Source: Lycocorax pyrrhopterus obiensis | Lineage: Eukaryota > Chordata > Aves > Passeriformes > Paradisaeidae | Reading direction: 5' to 3' | Assembly (NCBI GenBank): GCA_014706295.1 | Contig: JACSVZ010000014.1 | Span: 73,690,435-73,754,434 of the forward strand | Length of the DNA stretch: 64,000 bases | Part shown: piece after piece, positions 1 to 12,110 of the stretch | Layout of the letters: each line of letters opens with the position of its first letter | Numbering within the stretch: position 1 is the first letter of the stretch | Notes under the pieces: model-generated | The model's input: the letters and a program-made list of their open reading frames with translations, nothing else | Told to the model about the DNA's origin: nothing | Databases searched by the model: none | Position numbers and translations under genes: made by a program

Positions 1-1201
1 AGAAATTGTACAAAAACGAAGCCTAATTAAAAGCACAAGAAAGCAGCATATTGAAATCACTTAAATTACTGTGAAATACTTCAGGGCCCTCTAGTGGTTT
101 AATCTCTGGTACGAGAAAAAAACCCATGAAGAATTGTTTTTAAAATAAGGCTACTGAGGTGTATTGCAATAATGTGTTCTATTTCTGTCTCTCTCATGTA
201 ATTAAGGGCATTTAGGCTGGAAAGCTGCCTAGCAAATTATCAGAAATGTGAAAAAACTACAAACTAAACCCTGCTCACAAAATCAGCTAATGGGTAGCAT
301 TTTTTGCCTTCATAAAAACAAGAAGTCACTCATTAACATTCTCAGCCGTGCACAACCAAAAAAACACAAAGAAAAAGGAAAAAACCACTCTCCCAAATTC
401 GCACCAGAATGACCAGTTTGTTAAAAATTGAAATGTCAAGCTCTAAACTAGCTCTCTGTAGCCCAGAACTGCATCGTTAAAAACAAAAAAGTGAAAAACC
501 GAAACTTTCTCCCAAAAATTGCATCTGCAAGATTTCACTCCCTCTTCAGAAGACTGCTTCATCCTTCATCTACCACCCTAAAAATCACATCCTATTCTGG
601 CTTTATTGCACAGCAAAACTGATACAGAAAACAGGTAACAAATTTCCTCTTGAAATACACAAAGAGAACTCAAAGCAAAGAGATGATCAGTCACAAACCT
701 TCCAAGTCTGTACCCAAGACCAAGATGGTGCAGTAGGACAAACAGGATGAAATACCAGTTGCAAAGGCTTTCTACACCTATCTGCATTAATAGAAAAAGT
801 AGTTTCATGTCTTTGAGAGACCTCAAAACTATGACAAACAGGAAAAAGAAGACACATAACACCTCTTTTAGATCTGAAAGGTAAGTGCATGAGCTTGGAA
901 GTTATTCCAACAGATCCCGTGATGAAGAGTGTGGTGGCAGGACTGTGACAATGACAGTGTTTAAGTGCACAAATCTTTCACAGGCCAGAGACAGAAGCCA
1001 TGAACTTCAGTCTAAATACAACTTGGGAGCAAACGCCCAGAACTTGGTGGGATTTGGGAACTTCTCAACCCAGCAGCAAAGTACAGCCACTCTGAAAAAG
1101 GGCATGGCAGAACTACACATCCGTACCTGCTTCTGGATCCCAGCTCCACCAACGGCTGCAGGAAAGAGAACCCCAAGTAACAAAACCCCCACAGAACTTA
1201 C

Positions 1202-4200
1202 CTCATGGAGGTTATACTGTGGATGAGCTTTTCAGATTGATCTGACAGCCTGGATGGAAGAATTATCTCAACTGGCTGCAGGCGCAGAACCCGACTCTCC
1301 AGCTCCGAGCGAGAAGCACAGTCCTGAAAACTGTCAAAAATTACTTCTCCTGTAGTTGGCTGGACCGCCTGCCAAACAAAAACATACACATATATATTAT
1401 ATCCACTGGATATTACATTTTCAGGGGCTGCTTCAGTGGCTCAAACTGTTAAACCAGAAAGAAAATCTACGGTGTACAGCACAAAATTATACAGCACCCC
1501 CACACACAGTGAAAGGGGCAGATCAAAAAACTTGACTGTGCTTTTTTGCAAACCCATGATACAACAATAACTCCAAAACACTAACACAGCTTTGTCTTGG
1601 TAAGTGGCAACAATACCTCACAAATGTACATGTGCTCTTGTTGTTACCTGTCCATCATTGTTCAATATTTAATGCCAGACAAATCTATTAACTGAAGTCT
1701 ATGAAATGCACCTGTAATTCAAACTGGAATTTGAACACTTGCTTTTGTTGTTCTCTCACAGCTGCAGTGTGACATTCAAACAGAGGCACAATCAACATAC
1801 TTCTAAATTAATTCATTACCAGCTGACTGGGCTTCAGTTATCACTGTGTTTTGCTGGTTAAACAGGACTGGGTTTAATCCTCACCATAAAAGACAATACA
1901 AATCCGAAGCGTAAAGGGTAAAAACCCTAAGGCTCTTCCTCTAAAGAATGATATTTTGTAGAGGAAAAAAGTGTTCATAACCTTTAAAATACTGACCATA
2001 AAAATGTTTAAACACTGAAGTTCGTAAAGCATCTGAACTAATCAATTCCCTCATGTATTTGGTTAAAATAATAATATGTTTTCATGTGAAACAGCAGCAA
2101 AACCAGTTTCATAGATGTTCAACTATCAACCCCATACCTTTTCTGCAGTTTTCAAACATAAAGCCATCACACTTCACACACAGATATCTTACCTAAAATG
2201 CCTCTTTTTTGAAAAAAAAAAAAAAACCAACAATTCCTACTCCCCTGCAAAATAAAATCTGAAAGACAGAACAGTCATGAATTTAACAAGGTAGCCACCC
2301 ACCTCCCCAAAAAAACCCAAAATGCACAACAAAACAACCCCACACAAACCCTAAAATACTGACTCTCCCTGAGAAACTAACTTACCATAATGCCTGTAAC
2401 AATGTCACCTCTTTTCCGGTCTTTCAGGCTGTCTCCATGCTCACAGACACAGAGCAAGTAGTTATCGGGGACATCTGCTGTTACCCCCTCAACATCTACG
2501 GAATCATCCAGCTTCAACAAAGGGTTCACATGTAACGAACATTCAGAAAAATAGTACAGAGATTTGGGTGGATTATCTTTCTAGATCTAAGTCTTGTATT
2601 CTCAGACATTAATCTAACAGTCTTTTCAGCTCCTGGTATCTAGTAAATTAGTTTGAGAAATTAAATTTAAAAAACATGAGGTAGAAAAGACAGGATAGAG
2701 GAAAACAAAAAATGGAAGAAAAGAAATTAAATTCACCGGTTAAAAGATGTTTCTATCCCATTTTTCCATTTTCTAGGCAACACCTGCAGGACACTGCAGA
2801 CTTGTAAGTCCACTCTGTGACTTCAGAGAGCAACTACAGTAAACACAACAAACCTACAGCTCTGAGAAGATTAAATTGTTTGTAAAGCCTGCAAGATGTT
2901 TTACCACAACAAATAAAATTAAAGGAATTTTATTTCCTGCTGCCACTCTTATGTCAACCACTAGCTGCTCATGTTCCATCCTGGTGATAATACTAGAATC
3001 AAGGCCTCCCAAAGGTTAGTCTGAAACCAAGTTTATTTGAAAAGGATATCTTCTCCAATAAGTGTAGACTTAGTGTAGAGGGCAGTCAGCTTACGGCTGA
3101 AGAGAGAGCTTTTATTTTCTCCAGCAGCTTTCAGTGCTGCAGTTTCCATTTGTTTTATTACTCCAACCTACATGCAGACAAAAAAGAAACAAAGTTAGGT
3201 CTCCGGTAATAAATTATTATTTTTATTATTCTATATATCTGGTAATGTTTAAAGATGTGCAAACAACAAATGCACAATTCAAGCTGGAATACATCATCAA
3301 CAGAAAGGGTTCTCACATCAATCCTACCAATGGGATTATAAGGCACTGCTTTTCCTGACCCTTTTCCTACTCCTAACTGCCCTCCCAACTTCTGTACCTG
3401 AGCTTCTCGTCCTGTTTTGAAACAATTTAGCTGGAAGTCACTGCTTATTAGAGAATGGTTGCTGCATCCAATCTAGAATCAACAAGTCCTTTTCTTAGAA
3501 AAGGAAGCAGAAAAAGAGGTTATCACCAGAAAGCCACAGAATTACAGGGATCCAGAACAGGAAGGAACAGAGGAAAAAAAAATGGGTTGGGATAAGAAAA
3601 ACAAGGATGTGAGGAATAATAAAACAGAGAGACGACATGTACATTTCTCCTTTTTAAATGCAAAAGCTTGATACAGAAACACTGAGAAAACTAATTGTTC
3701 TGGAACTGTTCCTGAAAAAACAAAGATACTTCTCTGAATCTGCTAGAGGTTCATGACACCCCCAGCAGAGAGAAATTGAAACAAAGGGAAGTTGTCCATT
3801 TCTATTGCAGGAACCAGTGATAATGAGCTGCCCACTTCTCAGCTGAAATCAGGTTCTGGTACAAGCAGTGCAAGTTCTTTCCAGGCTATTCTGTACTCAG
3901 TCTGACAGAAGACAGGGGTAACCTTGTGTCCCTTGGCTACGAGGCGGCGCACGTGGACAAAGAGCCGGTGGCTGGGAATGCTGGCAGTCATGAAGTTGTG
4001 ATCCAGGTGACAGTAAATGTTCAGTTCCTTCGCTGCAATCTGCGAGGTGCAACGAGAGTCGGCCAATGGGTCACAAAGTAATTTAAGAAGGTAAGGAGCT
4101 TATCTCTATGACAACAGCGATGCACAACTACAATTAAAAGCTCAGTGACAAAGGGAAAACATTCCAGGAGAAAACCTGGAGGGGCCCCTCCACCTTCCTG

Positions 4201-7200
4201 TCCCAGCACTGCCATAAACAAGGGATTCACTACCACAGGCTGCGGGTGTCAGGTTTTAAGGTTGCACCTTGATCTTTACCACTGTGAGGTAAACCACCCA
4301 CACTACACACACAGGGTCTGAAACACAGCTCAACAAAAGGTCAAATGGTTTTCTTGCCACTGAAAACGCAGTCGGAATGGAAGTATTTAGTTTGTGGTCC
4401 TGAAGATGGGATTAACCTGGCCAATCAACCAAAATACTGAAAAATCAATATTGAACAGCAGTGGGAACCAAATACTTAATAAAAAAGAGTAACAACACTT
4501 ACTAAAATGTGACATTATCATGTGTGATTTCTATTCGTCTTTCTGCCCCTTAGCAAAAAGGCAGGTGTTCACTGACCAGAGAATGTGGTGTTAGGCAGGA
4601 CCTGCAGGCAAACACTGACCAGTCTATCTGAACAGCATATTTCTATTCCTGGACTGTAAGTACACCAGCAAATGAGCAGACAAATTACACAGCACAGATA
4701 TGATGGGGAAAATGAATTCCCAGTAACCAAGCAACGTTTCTCACTGGTCTGAAGTGTGGAAATGGCACCAAACAAAGGCTGGTAGCAACGACTTTGGGAC
4801 AGTCGTTGTAAGAAAAAGAACTATGAAACATTTATGAACCATCACTTTAAAATTATGTTTGTTATACAGTCCTTTCCTACAGACCTGCCATGCGCAGGTG
4901 CCACATCTGGACATGCATTCAGGATGCTCTCTGCACCCAGGCTATACTTGATATATTCATCTTTTTTAACACCACTTGCTCCACTGTTTTTCAATCTGAA
5001 AGATTCCTAATGCCATACATTAGAGTTATACATTATATATATACTATAGTAGAGTTCTGAGCCATGACATACAATTCATGTCTGAAAGTTTTTCAACTTT
5101 AACTCTGACAAAAAATTATTCTAGGAACTCACCTTAAATTCTCAACATATAAGATAGCAAGCACTACCATGTGATTTACAAAACAATAAATGCCATTTTG
5201 GCAAAAAAATGTGTGCATAACGGATAGTCTTCTATTTCAGCATGCAGAGATTTTTCATCCCAATTTCAAGTAACAAAACAAAACAAAATACCCCACAAAA
5301 CTTATGCCCCCAAAGAAGTATCCCTTCCGGAAGTGGGCACAGACCTAGGAGGACACCAGCATAATGTAAGTAGCTTTCCATAACCATGGAAAAAATTACC
5401 TCTGCATCTTCTCCAAAGAACCGGTATTTGTATCCACATTCCACACACAAAACAGCATCTTTATACTTCTTCTTCATTTCTATGAATTGGAGTTCTAGTG
5501 GAGTGTAAATGCTCTTGGTTCTTTTATTAAGATTTGTATCTGAAGAATTTTGAGAATTTTCATAGGACTTAAGGGATGCAGAAAACTGACTAAGATTACA
5601 TTGTAACTCCTCCTGTAAATAAAAGATGGAAAAGTATAATTAGGAATCATCAAACAAACATATTGGACCCCCCTTGGCTTACACTGACCACAGAGCTAAA
5701 TATTGTTCTTGCATTGAAGAGCCCCCAGAGCTGCAGCACAACTACTGAAGCAGGATGTACAGAATACAGTATATTTGGAATTAAAAGGAATTAAAAAGTC
5801 ATGAAAGTCAAAGTTAGTTAGTCAGGTGCAATCAGAACGCTATTGTATCATAAGCTCTCAAAGCACCAACCCAGACAGTGCAGGCTGCAAAGACTGGCCA
5901 GTCTAAAATGGCCATACATTGAAACAAGGATGAATTACTGCTGCAGTTTACAGGTGAGAAACTCCAGCATGGAGAGATTTATGATGTTCCAAAAATCCAC
6001 AGTAAATCAAGAAATAAACCAATTTGAGTCTCAGTTCCCTGTCTCAGCCACCAAAACCGTACTCCTCCAGTCTGCACTTCCTCCCTAAGTTCAGCAAACC
6101 TCCCAGAATAACTTAAACACAGAAAATCTACACCGCAGTTTCTAAAACCTTAAATGTGAAAGGCTCTGAGCCCACTCTCAATGCAGTTTATAGTCTACAA
6201 TGACATTATGTAGCCTATTCTCGTCAAGCAACTTCAGCTCTACAACTCTGTGTTGTTCTGTATTGTCAGCAGAGTGATGGGTTCAGAAGTGCAGAGAAAA
6301 ATGCTGAAAAGTATTTCACTTACAGCAAAGTTACTCCTCTTATATCACAACATCCAGCACAGATAATACTGGTTCAAAAAAAAAAAAATACAAAGACAAC
6401 ACCCTCCAGAAATTTTTAAAGCACATGACTATTCAGAATTTCATTAACCAGGTTGTGGTATAACTTCTGTATTTGCAAATAAATCCATTAAACTTCCATT
6501 TCTACCAAGTGCCCCATTCAGATTACAAGAAACAAAGAGAACAGACTGTTCAGCAGCAATGGCACTTCAGAAAAAACACAGAGATAGCTTAAATCATATA
6601 CTTTGGGTCATGGGAATGTACAAAGAGTGCAGTCAGAGATCAACTGGGGGAAAACAACACTCAGCTGTAACTGCAAAATCCCCACAACTGCACACCATCA
6701 AGCAAGAGAACACAGCCCAAATAAAGCTGCACTACACCCAGAGCTTGGGTGGCCTCAGGAGCTCAGATGTCTTTGCTGCAAAATCCCCAACCCAAGCACT
6801 TGGCAGTCTTCGATCCAAGGTCTGTGCCAGCCAAACAAGATGGCCTTGTCTCGTTCTACAGGAGATCGTCGTGACAAAGCATATGTAATAAGGCCATGAA
6901 AGAAGGCAAAAGGAGTAAAAACAGACACAAAAGCTGACTTGTTGAGATGGCTGTTAAGTCAGCAGCCGGAGGAAGATCACTAAGAAAAAAGCAAGACACA
7001 AACACCTAGAAGGAGCTGTTCCAAGGAGGGCAGGCCAGCCCCGGAACTGGTGTTCTGTGTTCTCCAACTGATCACACCTTCATAATCTCAATCTCTTACC
7101 GCAACAGAATTCTCTTGCCACAAGCTGCTCACTTCACCATTTGGATCCCACACTCACACAAAGCAGGCACCCGCAGTGGAAGGTCACAGCCTTCAGGCAG

Positions 7201-10200
7201 GGCAGGTTAAAACCAGCTGTACAGCTTTTCATACAAGCTCCTTCCCTCAAAAAGCCAGATGTACAACTCCATTAAAAGAGCAGTTGCCACAGTAAGCCAT
7301 GAGATGCATTCTAGGACCTGAATACATCAAACTGAGCAGGCTGACCCCCAAAACCACCAATTAACTAATGTTAACTAGCTCCATAATTAAAGGGGAAGCA
7401 AAACACTATTACTCCGCTCAAGTCTCTTGGCTTGCACCGTCCATATCATGATGATAATTTTTCATGTGAGCTACCCCTATCTTCTGCAGATGAAAAAGCA
7501 GTGATAGCTTTACTAGTTAGATTTACCAGCAACTGTTTTAAGCCACGTGTCAGTGATAATCCTAAACAATACTTCCACGAAGAAAGCCTGTTAGAAATTT
7601 GAGAGCCCACATCAAAACCAGCACAACTGAAAGCAAGCTGAGCCAAGTGCCACTCTGAACATGTGTTATTAGGGTATTACAGCTTCCCCCACACCCACAA
7701 GCTGCACCGCCAGGGCTTCTGCTCTCTCATGATGCTGCTGTTCAATGGTATCACTGAAGAGCCAGAACAGCCATCCTGCTCACCACGCAAAGAGCAAACA
7801 TTCATACACAAACACAGGTCTGTGGGGCTCTGCTGCACATTTCATGTCAGAGCACAGGAACCTTGCGAGAACAAAAGGAACCTTGTGCCAAAGCTTGCTG
7901 TTTTAACCCGTAACAAGCAATCTACACACACCACAGGACCAAAGCTCTGCATACCTTCTGTGCGACCTTTGGGCCAGCATCCCAAGATGGAAGAGGACTT
8001 TTCAACTCTGAGCTTGTCCCAGTAATACTGGGACATTTTTCCAAACTCAGAGATTCTTTCTCCTGAAAGCCATCCTCCTGGACTCTGGTGCACTGCTGGT
8101 TTGAATCGCTGCAGAACTCTCTCAGCTTGTCCAGAGTTTGCAAGCAGATACGGGACTTTTCACACTTCTGAGATTGTTCTTTGGTGAAAATACAGAACAA
8201 AAACATATTAGCAACTTATTTTCTAAAAGAAAATGTCTACTAGAAGAACATCAGTAAGCACAGAATACAACCATTTAGCTCCATGTCTCTCTTTGCCACA
8301 TTCCCTGTCCTCTCCCACTGCAGTATTTCTGCCAGCCTGACAGAATCATGCACGTAAACAGCTTGGTTAACTTCCCTGGAAAACCAGTATTCCTCACTTG
8401 TGTGCTTCCTTCTACATGGGAAGAGATGCATCACTATTTTTTGGACTGACAACTGCACAGTCACAAGTTAGCCAACGATACTGGGAATCAAGCAGATTTT
8501 CTTTCAGTACATTTTTTAAGCAGACAATATTGCTTCTTGAGGGTGTCCCAGGGATACTTCAAAGCATCACACCAACAAATTTAACACAGTTCCCACCCCG
8601 AAACTTAAGAGACTAATTCTTTTCACTGAAAAGTAATGAACTTTATATTCACTGACTGGTTTTCACACCAGCATTAACTTATTAAATTCTCTGCTCAAAG
8701 CCAGATGGAACTCCAGCATTTCCGAAGCAATGGAGCAGCTGCTGTTTCACAGCCAGAGCCCTGCATTAGAACTATTCCCTGAGGCAGCCTTCAGGCACAC
8801 CGGCCACACACCAGGCTCCACAGAGCTGCCCGTGTCAGCCATGCTTCAGAACAGGCCTAAGACTCTAAAACCAACAAAGGAAGGAAAATGGCAGCATTTC
8901 TGCCTGGACCTCTGGACTTTACTAACTTAAGAACCTGGTAAAGCTGAATCAGATGAAGGGGATTTGCAGAGTAATCCTGGAGCAAGGCTCAAAGGCCCAG
9001 CTTCTGAGCCACAGAAAGGTTCTCATCATGGCTCTTATATCTTATACCCAAGAGATGCTTCTTGAAGTTGCTGCCAAAACACTTTCTAACATTGGACAAC
9101 AAAAAACTTATTTACTGGCTGTCAGTGCTTTAAGGTTTGCTTACAGTCCACTCACTTTTAACCTGAGTCTTCAGTGGGTTACAGATCTCTTCCAGGGTGA
9201 TCTGTCGTGCCTTGATCTTCTTTTCACAGGGTTCACTGCTTTCGGCAGATGTGCTCCTTTTTGTGCCAAATTCAGAAGCCTGAAACATAAATTAAACTAG
9301 TAAGTTCAGTTACCTTTTCTGTTTGCCATCCTCTGAAAGAGAATAATGCAACCAGCAACTCCACAAAGAGTTAACGCAAAATAATCCAACCTCCCATCCC
9401 TGGAATTGTTCAAGGCCAGGTTGGAGGGGCTTGGAAGCATCCTGCTCCTTCGATGTCTTTTGAAACATGCACTTGGAACACTGTGTAAACAGAAAATTCA
9501 TCAATTTTGCTGTTTCATCATTGATCTATTGCAAGAAGCTTGACTAAATATGAAGAAGTAACTTGTAACTCCAACAAAACATCAACACTTGGCACAAAAG
9601 CACACAACAGGCGCTTTCAGCAGCTTGCATCCACATTTCATATGGTAACCTCAGATGGTTTAACCAGGGAATTTCAATTTCCTTAGAACTAAACAGGAAC
9701 TCCAGCCTCACCAACTAAGCCCAAAGCCTCCACATAAGCACAGCCCATAAGAGTAGCAGTTTTCAAGTCCACTGTTCAATACCACCAGATTAACACTAAT
9801 TAGGAAGCTTTTTCCACAAGGGCAGAAAGCTGTAATCACACCTGTCAAAAGATATTTGGACGAAAGGTAACCAAAATAGCTGACTTGAGTCACAGGTAGA
9901 AAAAGCAAACGCCCTTCCAGGGCCCGAAGAGTCCGGAAACAATAACTACAGGGAGACTGGAAAATATAAACTCAGAATGAAATCCAGCTGCAGAGACACA
10001 GCCACTTTCTCCCAGCGGTGACACATGGAGGATCACTGCAGGCTCTTTTGGCCTTGCACCTCACAGCACTCAGACCTGGAGTCACCTGAGCTCCAGCCGC
10101 TGAGCCAGGAGCTCAGCTCACTGTATGCCAGCGCTGCCCAAGAAATGGGATTCATTCCTCAGTGTGCCACAAGCCAACAGTGACACATGGGAGAGAGACA

Positions 10201-11607
10201 CGGGGCGTCACATCGGTGCTGGCCCGGCCTGGGTGCTCGGTGTGTTCCACAGCTCCAGCTCTGCCCATCGCCCTTTCCCTGACACTATTTACCACAGAAA
10301 TAATCCAGAGTTGGTAACTTCTCAAGCACTGCCCCTCCGTTAGCATTGATTAGGAACTGCCGTACAGGTTGTGTGACCCCAGCCACGCTTTGCACCTGCT
10401 CAGGGGCAGCGCCTGCGCCTGGGCCGGCTCTTTCTGACCTGCAGGCGTGAGTTTGGTGCTGTCATCAACACGGTTCAGCTGCAGGAGATGCGGACCCTGA
10501 GTATTTTGACAAGTTTGCAATGCATACGTGGACATACACCAACATTCTGATTTACATCCTTAAAACTTGCTAATTCCAGGCCATCCTTGACTAAGGGATG
10601 GAGCTGCTGCCTGTCTTACTGATCAGATCTCACTTCCTGCTGACCAGGCTTCAAAGTAAACAAAGACCAAACCTCAAAGAACATCCTGACTTATTATAAC
10701 CTCAATATATTCCACATTTTGCAAAACTAGAAAGCACAATGTGTGCCAGGAGTCCAACACTGGAGTGAAGCCCCAATGACACAGACCAATATCCTGGCCT
10801 TCCCCAGCTCACCAAACCCGTGCCAAGTTCCAGCTCCTCCAAAACAGGCACATCCTGTATCACAGAATCCCAGGATACTTGGGGTTGGAAGGTACCTCTG
10901 GAATCCATCCAGTCCATCCCCCTGCCCAGGCAGGGTCCCCTGGAGCAGTGGCACAGGAGCGTGTCCAGCTGGCCTCGGGGTGTCTCCAGAGAGGGACACT
11001 CCAGGCCCTCCCTGGGCAGCTGTTCCAGGGCTCTGCCCCTCCACGGACAGAAGTTCTTCCTCCTGCTGGGCTGCAACTTGTTCTGGTTTATTTTATGGCC
11101 ACTGCTCCCATCCTGTCCCTGGCACCCCTGAACAGAGCCTGGCACCATCCTCTGGCAGCCCTCGGAGGTGTTTGTATGGATTGATGGGATCCCCTCTCAG
11201 CCTTCCCTTCTCCAGACTGGCCAGGCCCAGCTCCCGCAGTCTCTGCTCATCACAGAGATGCTCCAGACCCCAGACCACCTCTGTGGCCCACACTGGATCC
11301 CGTCCAGCAGCCCCGTGTCTTTCCTGCCAGGCTGCTCCCCGAGGGCTGGGTACCAGTGCCCTGCGTCACAGAGATGCTACAGCCGGGACCTCGCAGCCCG
11401 GGCTGCGGCGGCCCTGGGGCCGTGTCCCGCTGTGTCCGTGCCCCGGACAGGAATACCGGGATACCGGGATAGCGGGCCGTGCCCGCCCCGCCCCTCGCGC
11501 ACCGTGCTGCGGGGGCCGCCGCGCTCGCCGCCGCTCGCCGCCGCTCCGAAGAACCTGCTCAGCACCGGCTGCTGCGCGGCCGCGCCGCCCCGCCGGCCCC
11601 GCGGCAT
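1202..11607 (-). CDS. MSH3: MSH3, DNA mismatch repair protein, N-terminal 8 exons (partial, runs off left edge)
   Basis: MSH3 pairs with MSH2 as MutS-beta, which recognises insertion/deletion loops in nuclear DNA. Coding exons: 11503-11607, 9156-9279, 7955-8178, 5400-5612, 3923-4039, 3050-3167, 2386-2531 and 1202-1368, giving 404 codons plus 2 bases; all phases agree. Exon 1 encodes a perfect PCNA-binding PIP box, QPVLSRFF, at residues 13-20. Exons 4-6 encode the MutS domain I mismatch-binding region, including [13 protein letters not shown], where human MSH3 has its Tyr-Lys mispair contact, and [18 protein letters not shown]. Exons 7-8 start the connector domain ([15 protein letters not shown]). 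The clamp, ATPase and C-terminus are outside the window. Intron 6 is AT-AC. Exon 1 is short (35 residues, against about 79 in human) and lacks the Ala/Pro-rich tract. Its donor (ACG/GTGCGC) is the weakest boundary call. The promoter is shared with DHFR. Confidence 0.96.
2532..3049 (-). other. MSH3: U12-type AT-AC intron 6 of MSH3
   Basis: Exon 6 ends in GGAGAAG at 3050 and the intron opens with ATATCCTTTT, which is the U12 AT-AC donor consensus. No AG lies at the required acceptor position. The intron ends in AC at 2533-2532, and the join restores GAA GAT GTG AAC (E-D-V-N) in frame, as in human MSH3. A U12-like branch element, TTTCTGAAT (7 of 9 to TTCCTTRAY), lies at 2549-2541, with its branch A 10 nt from the intron end. 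That short spacing is typical of minor introns. Length is 518 bp. I recall human MSH3 having a U12 intron at this position, but that is memory rather than a search. Confidence 0.93.
9385..9450 (+). repeat. CR1 LINE 3' fragment
   Basis: The stretch reading ccctggaattgttcaaggcc, followed by a diverged form of the CR1 wording for gccaggttggatggggcttgg, is the usual CR1 3' UTR text in the sense orientation. It is short and old. Confidence 0.7.
10139..10544 (-). mobile_element. Solo LTR of an avian ERV, 3'-truncated copy in MSH3 intron 1
   Basis: On the minus strand this begins with TGTTGGTG at 10544 and runs 406 bp with no difference that I can find from the intact LTR at 54337-54749 (paired coordinates sum to 64881 throughout, so there are no indels). 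The last 7 bases of the intact LTR (CACAACA) are missing here, and the flank below 10139 is unrelated. The 5' flank is TCAGAA, but no matching duplication is present on the other side. So this copy lost its 3' terminus or its flank. It is moderately GC-rich, has no long coding capacity and no internal retroviral sequence beside it. Confidence 0.8.
10855..11335 (-). repeat. CR1 LINE 3' end
   Basis: Read on the minus strand this is a CR1 3' region. On the plus strand it opens with tcacagaatcccaggatact and the antisense of the 'ggaccttccaacccaaaccattctgtgat' terminus, then continues through the antisense of the usual upstream text ('ggctgggagaggggatccc'-like). It is 5'-truncated, as CR1 copies usually are. 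It abuts the CpG island and MSH3 exon 1. Confidence 0.85.
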
Positions 11608-12110
11608 GGCCGGGCCCCGCGCCGCGGCACCGCCTCCCGCCGGATGCGCCCGCTCGGCCCGCCCCGACCCGCCCCGGCGCTGCGCGGGGGGCGCGGAGCG
11701 ATCATGGCGCGCTCGCTCAACTCCATCGTGGCCGTGAGCCAGAACATGGGCATCGGCAAGGACGGGCGGCTGCCCTGGCCGCCGCTCAGGTACCGCGGCC
11801 TGGCGCCGCCGCGCCCCCCGCCCGCACTACAGCCCCCAGCGTGCCCCGCGCCGCGCGGCAGCAGGCGGCCTCGGCGGGGCCGCGCGGGGCGCGCTGGGAG
11901 CTGTAGTGCTTGAGGGGGATGCTCTGTGTGGCGGGAAAGCGGCGGCGTGGCGGGACTGGGGCTGTGGGGATTTGGGGTGGGTTCTCATGCCATGGCCGCG
12001 GGGCATCGCGCAAGTTATCGCTCATGCAAGCGCAGCTGGGGGCCAAAGGTCCCGCCTGGCCATGGCACCGGCCCAGGCCTCGTCCAGCCGCCCGCCCCCG
12101 GACTCCGGCA
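11380..12110. promoter_or_regulatory. CpG island and bidirectional MSH3/DHFR promoter
   Basis: Very GC- and CpG-dense DNA covers MSH3 exon 1, the 96-bp gap between the two start codons (11608-11703) and DHFR exon 1. The gap holds several GC boxes (cccgcccc and ccgccccg types, Sp1-like) and no TATA box. An E2F-type site, GCGGGAAA (reverse TTTCCCGC), lies at 11931-11938. Head-to-head MSH3/DHFR transcription from one promoter is established in mammals; the layout is the same here. Transcription starts cannot be placed from sequence alone, and both 5' UTRs must be short or overlap the neighbouring gene. Confidence 0.88.

Larger units (their letters stand above)
9280..11502 (-). other. MSH3: MSH3 intron 1, repeat-loaded
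   Basis: This 2.2-kb intron separates the PIP-box exon from the rest of MSH3. It contains a short CR1 piece (about 9385-9450), the truncated LTR (10139-10544) and a CR1 3' end (10855-11335). I saw no further exon in it. The other MSH3 introns (1369-2385, 4040-5399, 5613-7954, 8179-9155) look like ordinary AT-rich unique sequence apart from short A-runs at 2211-2226 and 6377-6388. Confidence 0.7.

Noticed and set aside
1..1201. MSH3 exon 9
   Set aside because: I looked on the minus strand for the next conserved block after LIHSITSM and found nothing with matching phase; it must lie beyond the left edge.
10743..11906. A 387-codon open frame on the plus strand across the MSH3/DHFR promoter
   Set aside because: It runs through a CR1 copy, antisense to MSH3 exon 1 and out of frame with DHFR exon 1. 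The length comes from high GC lacking stop codons, and there is no protein similarity.
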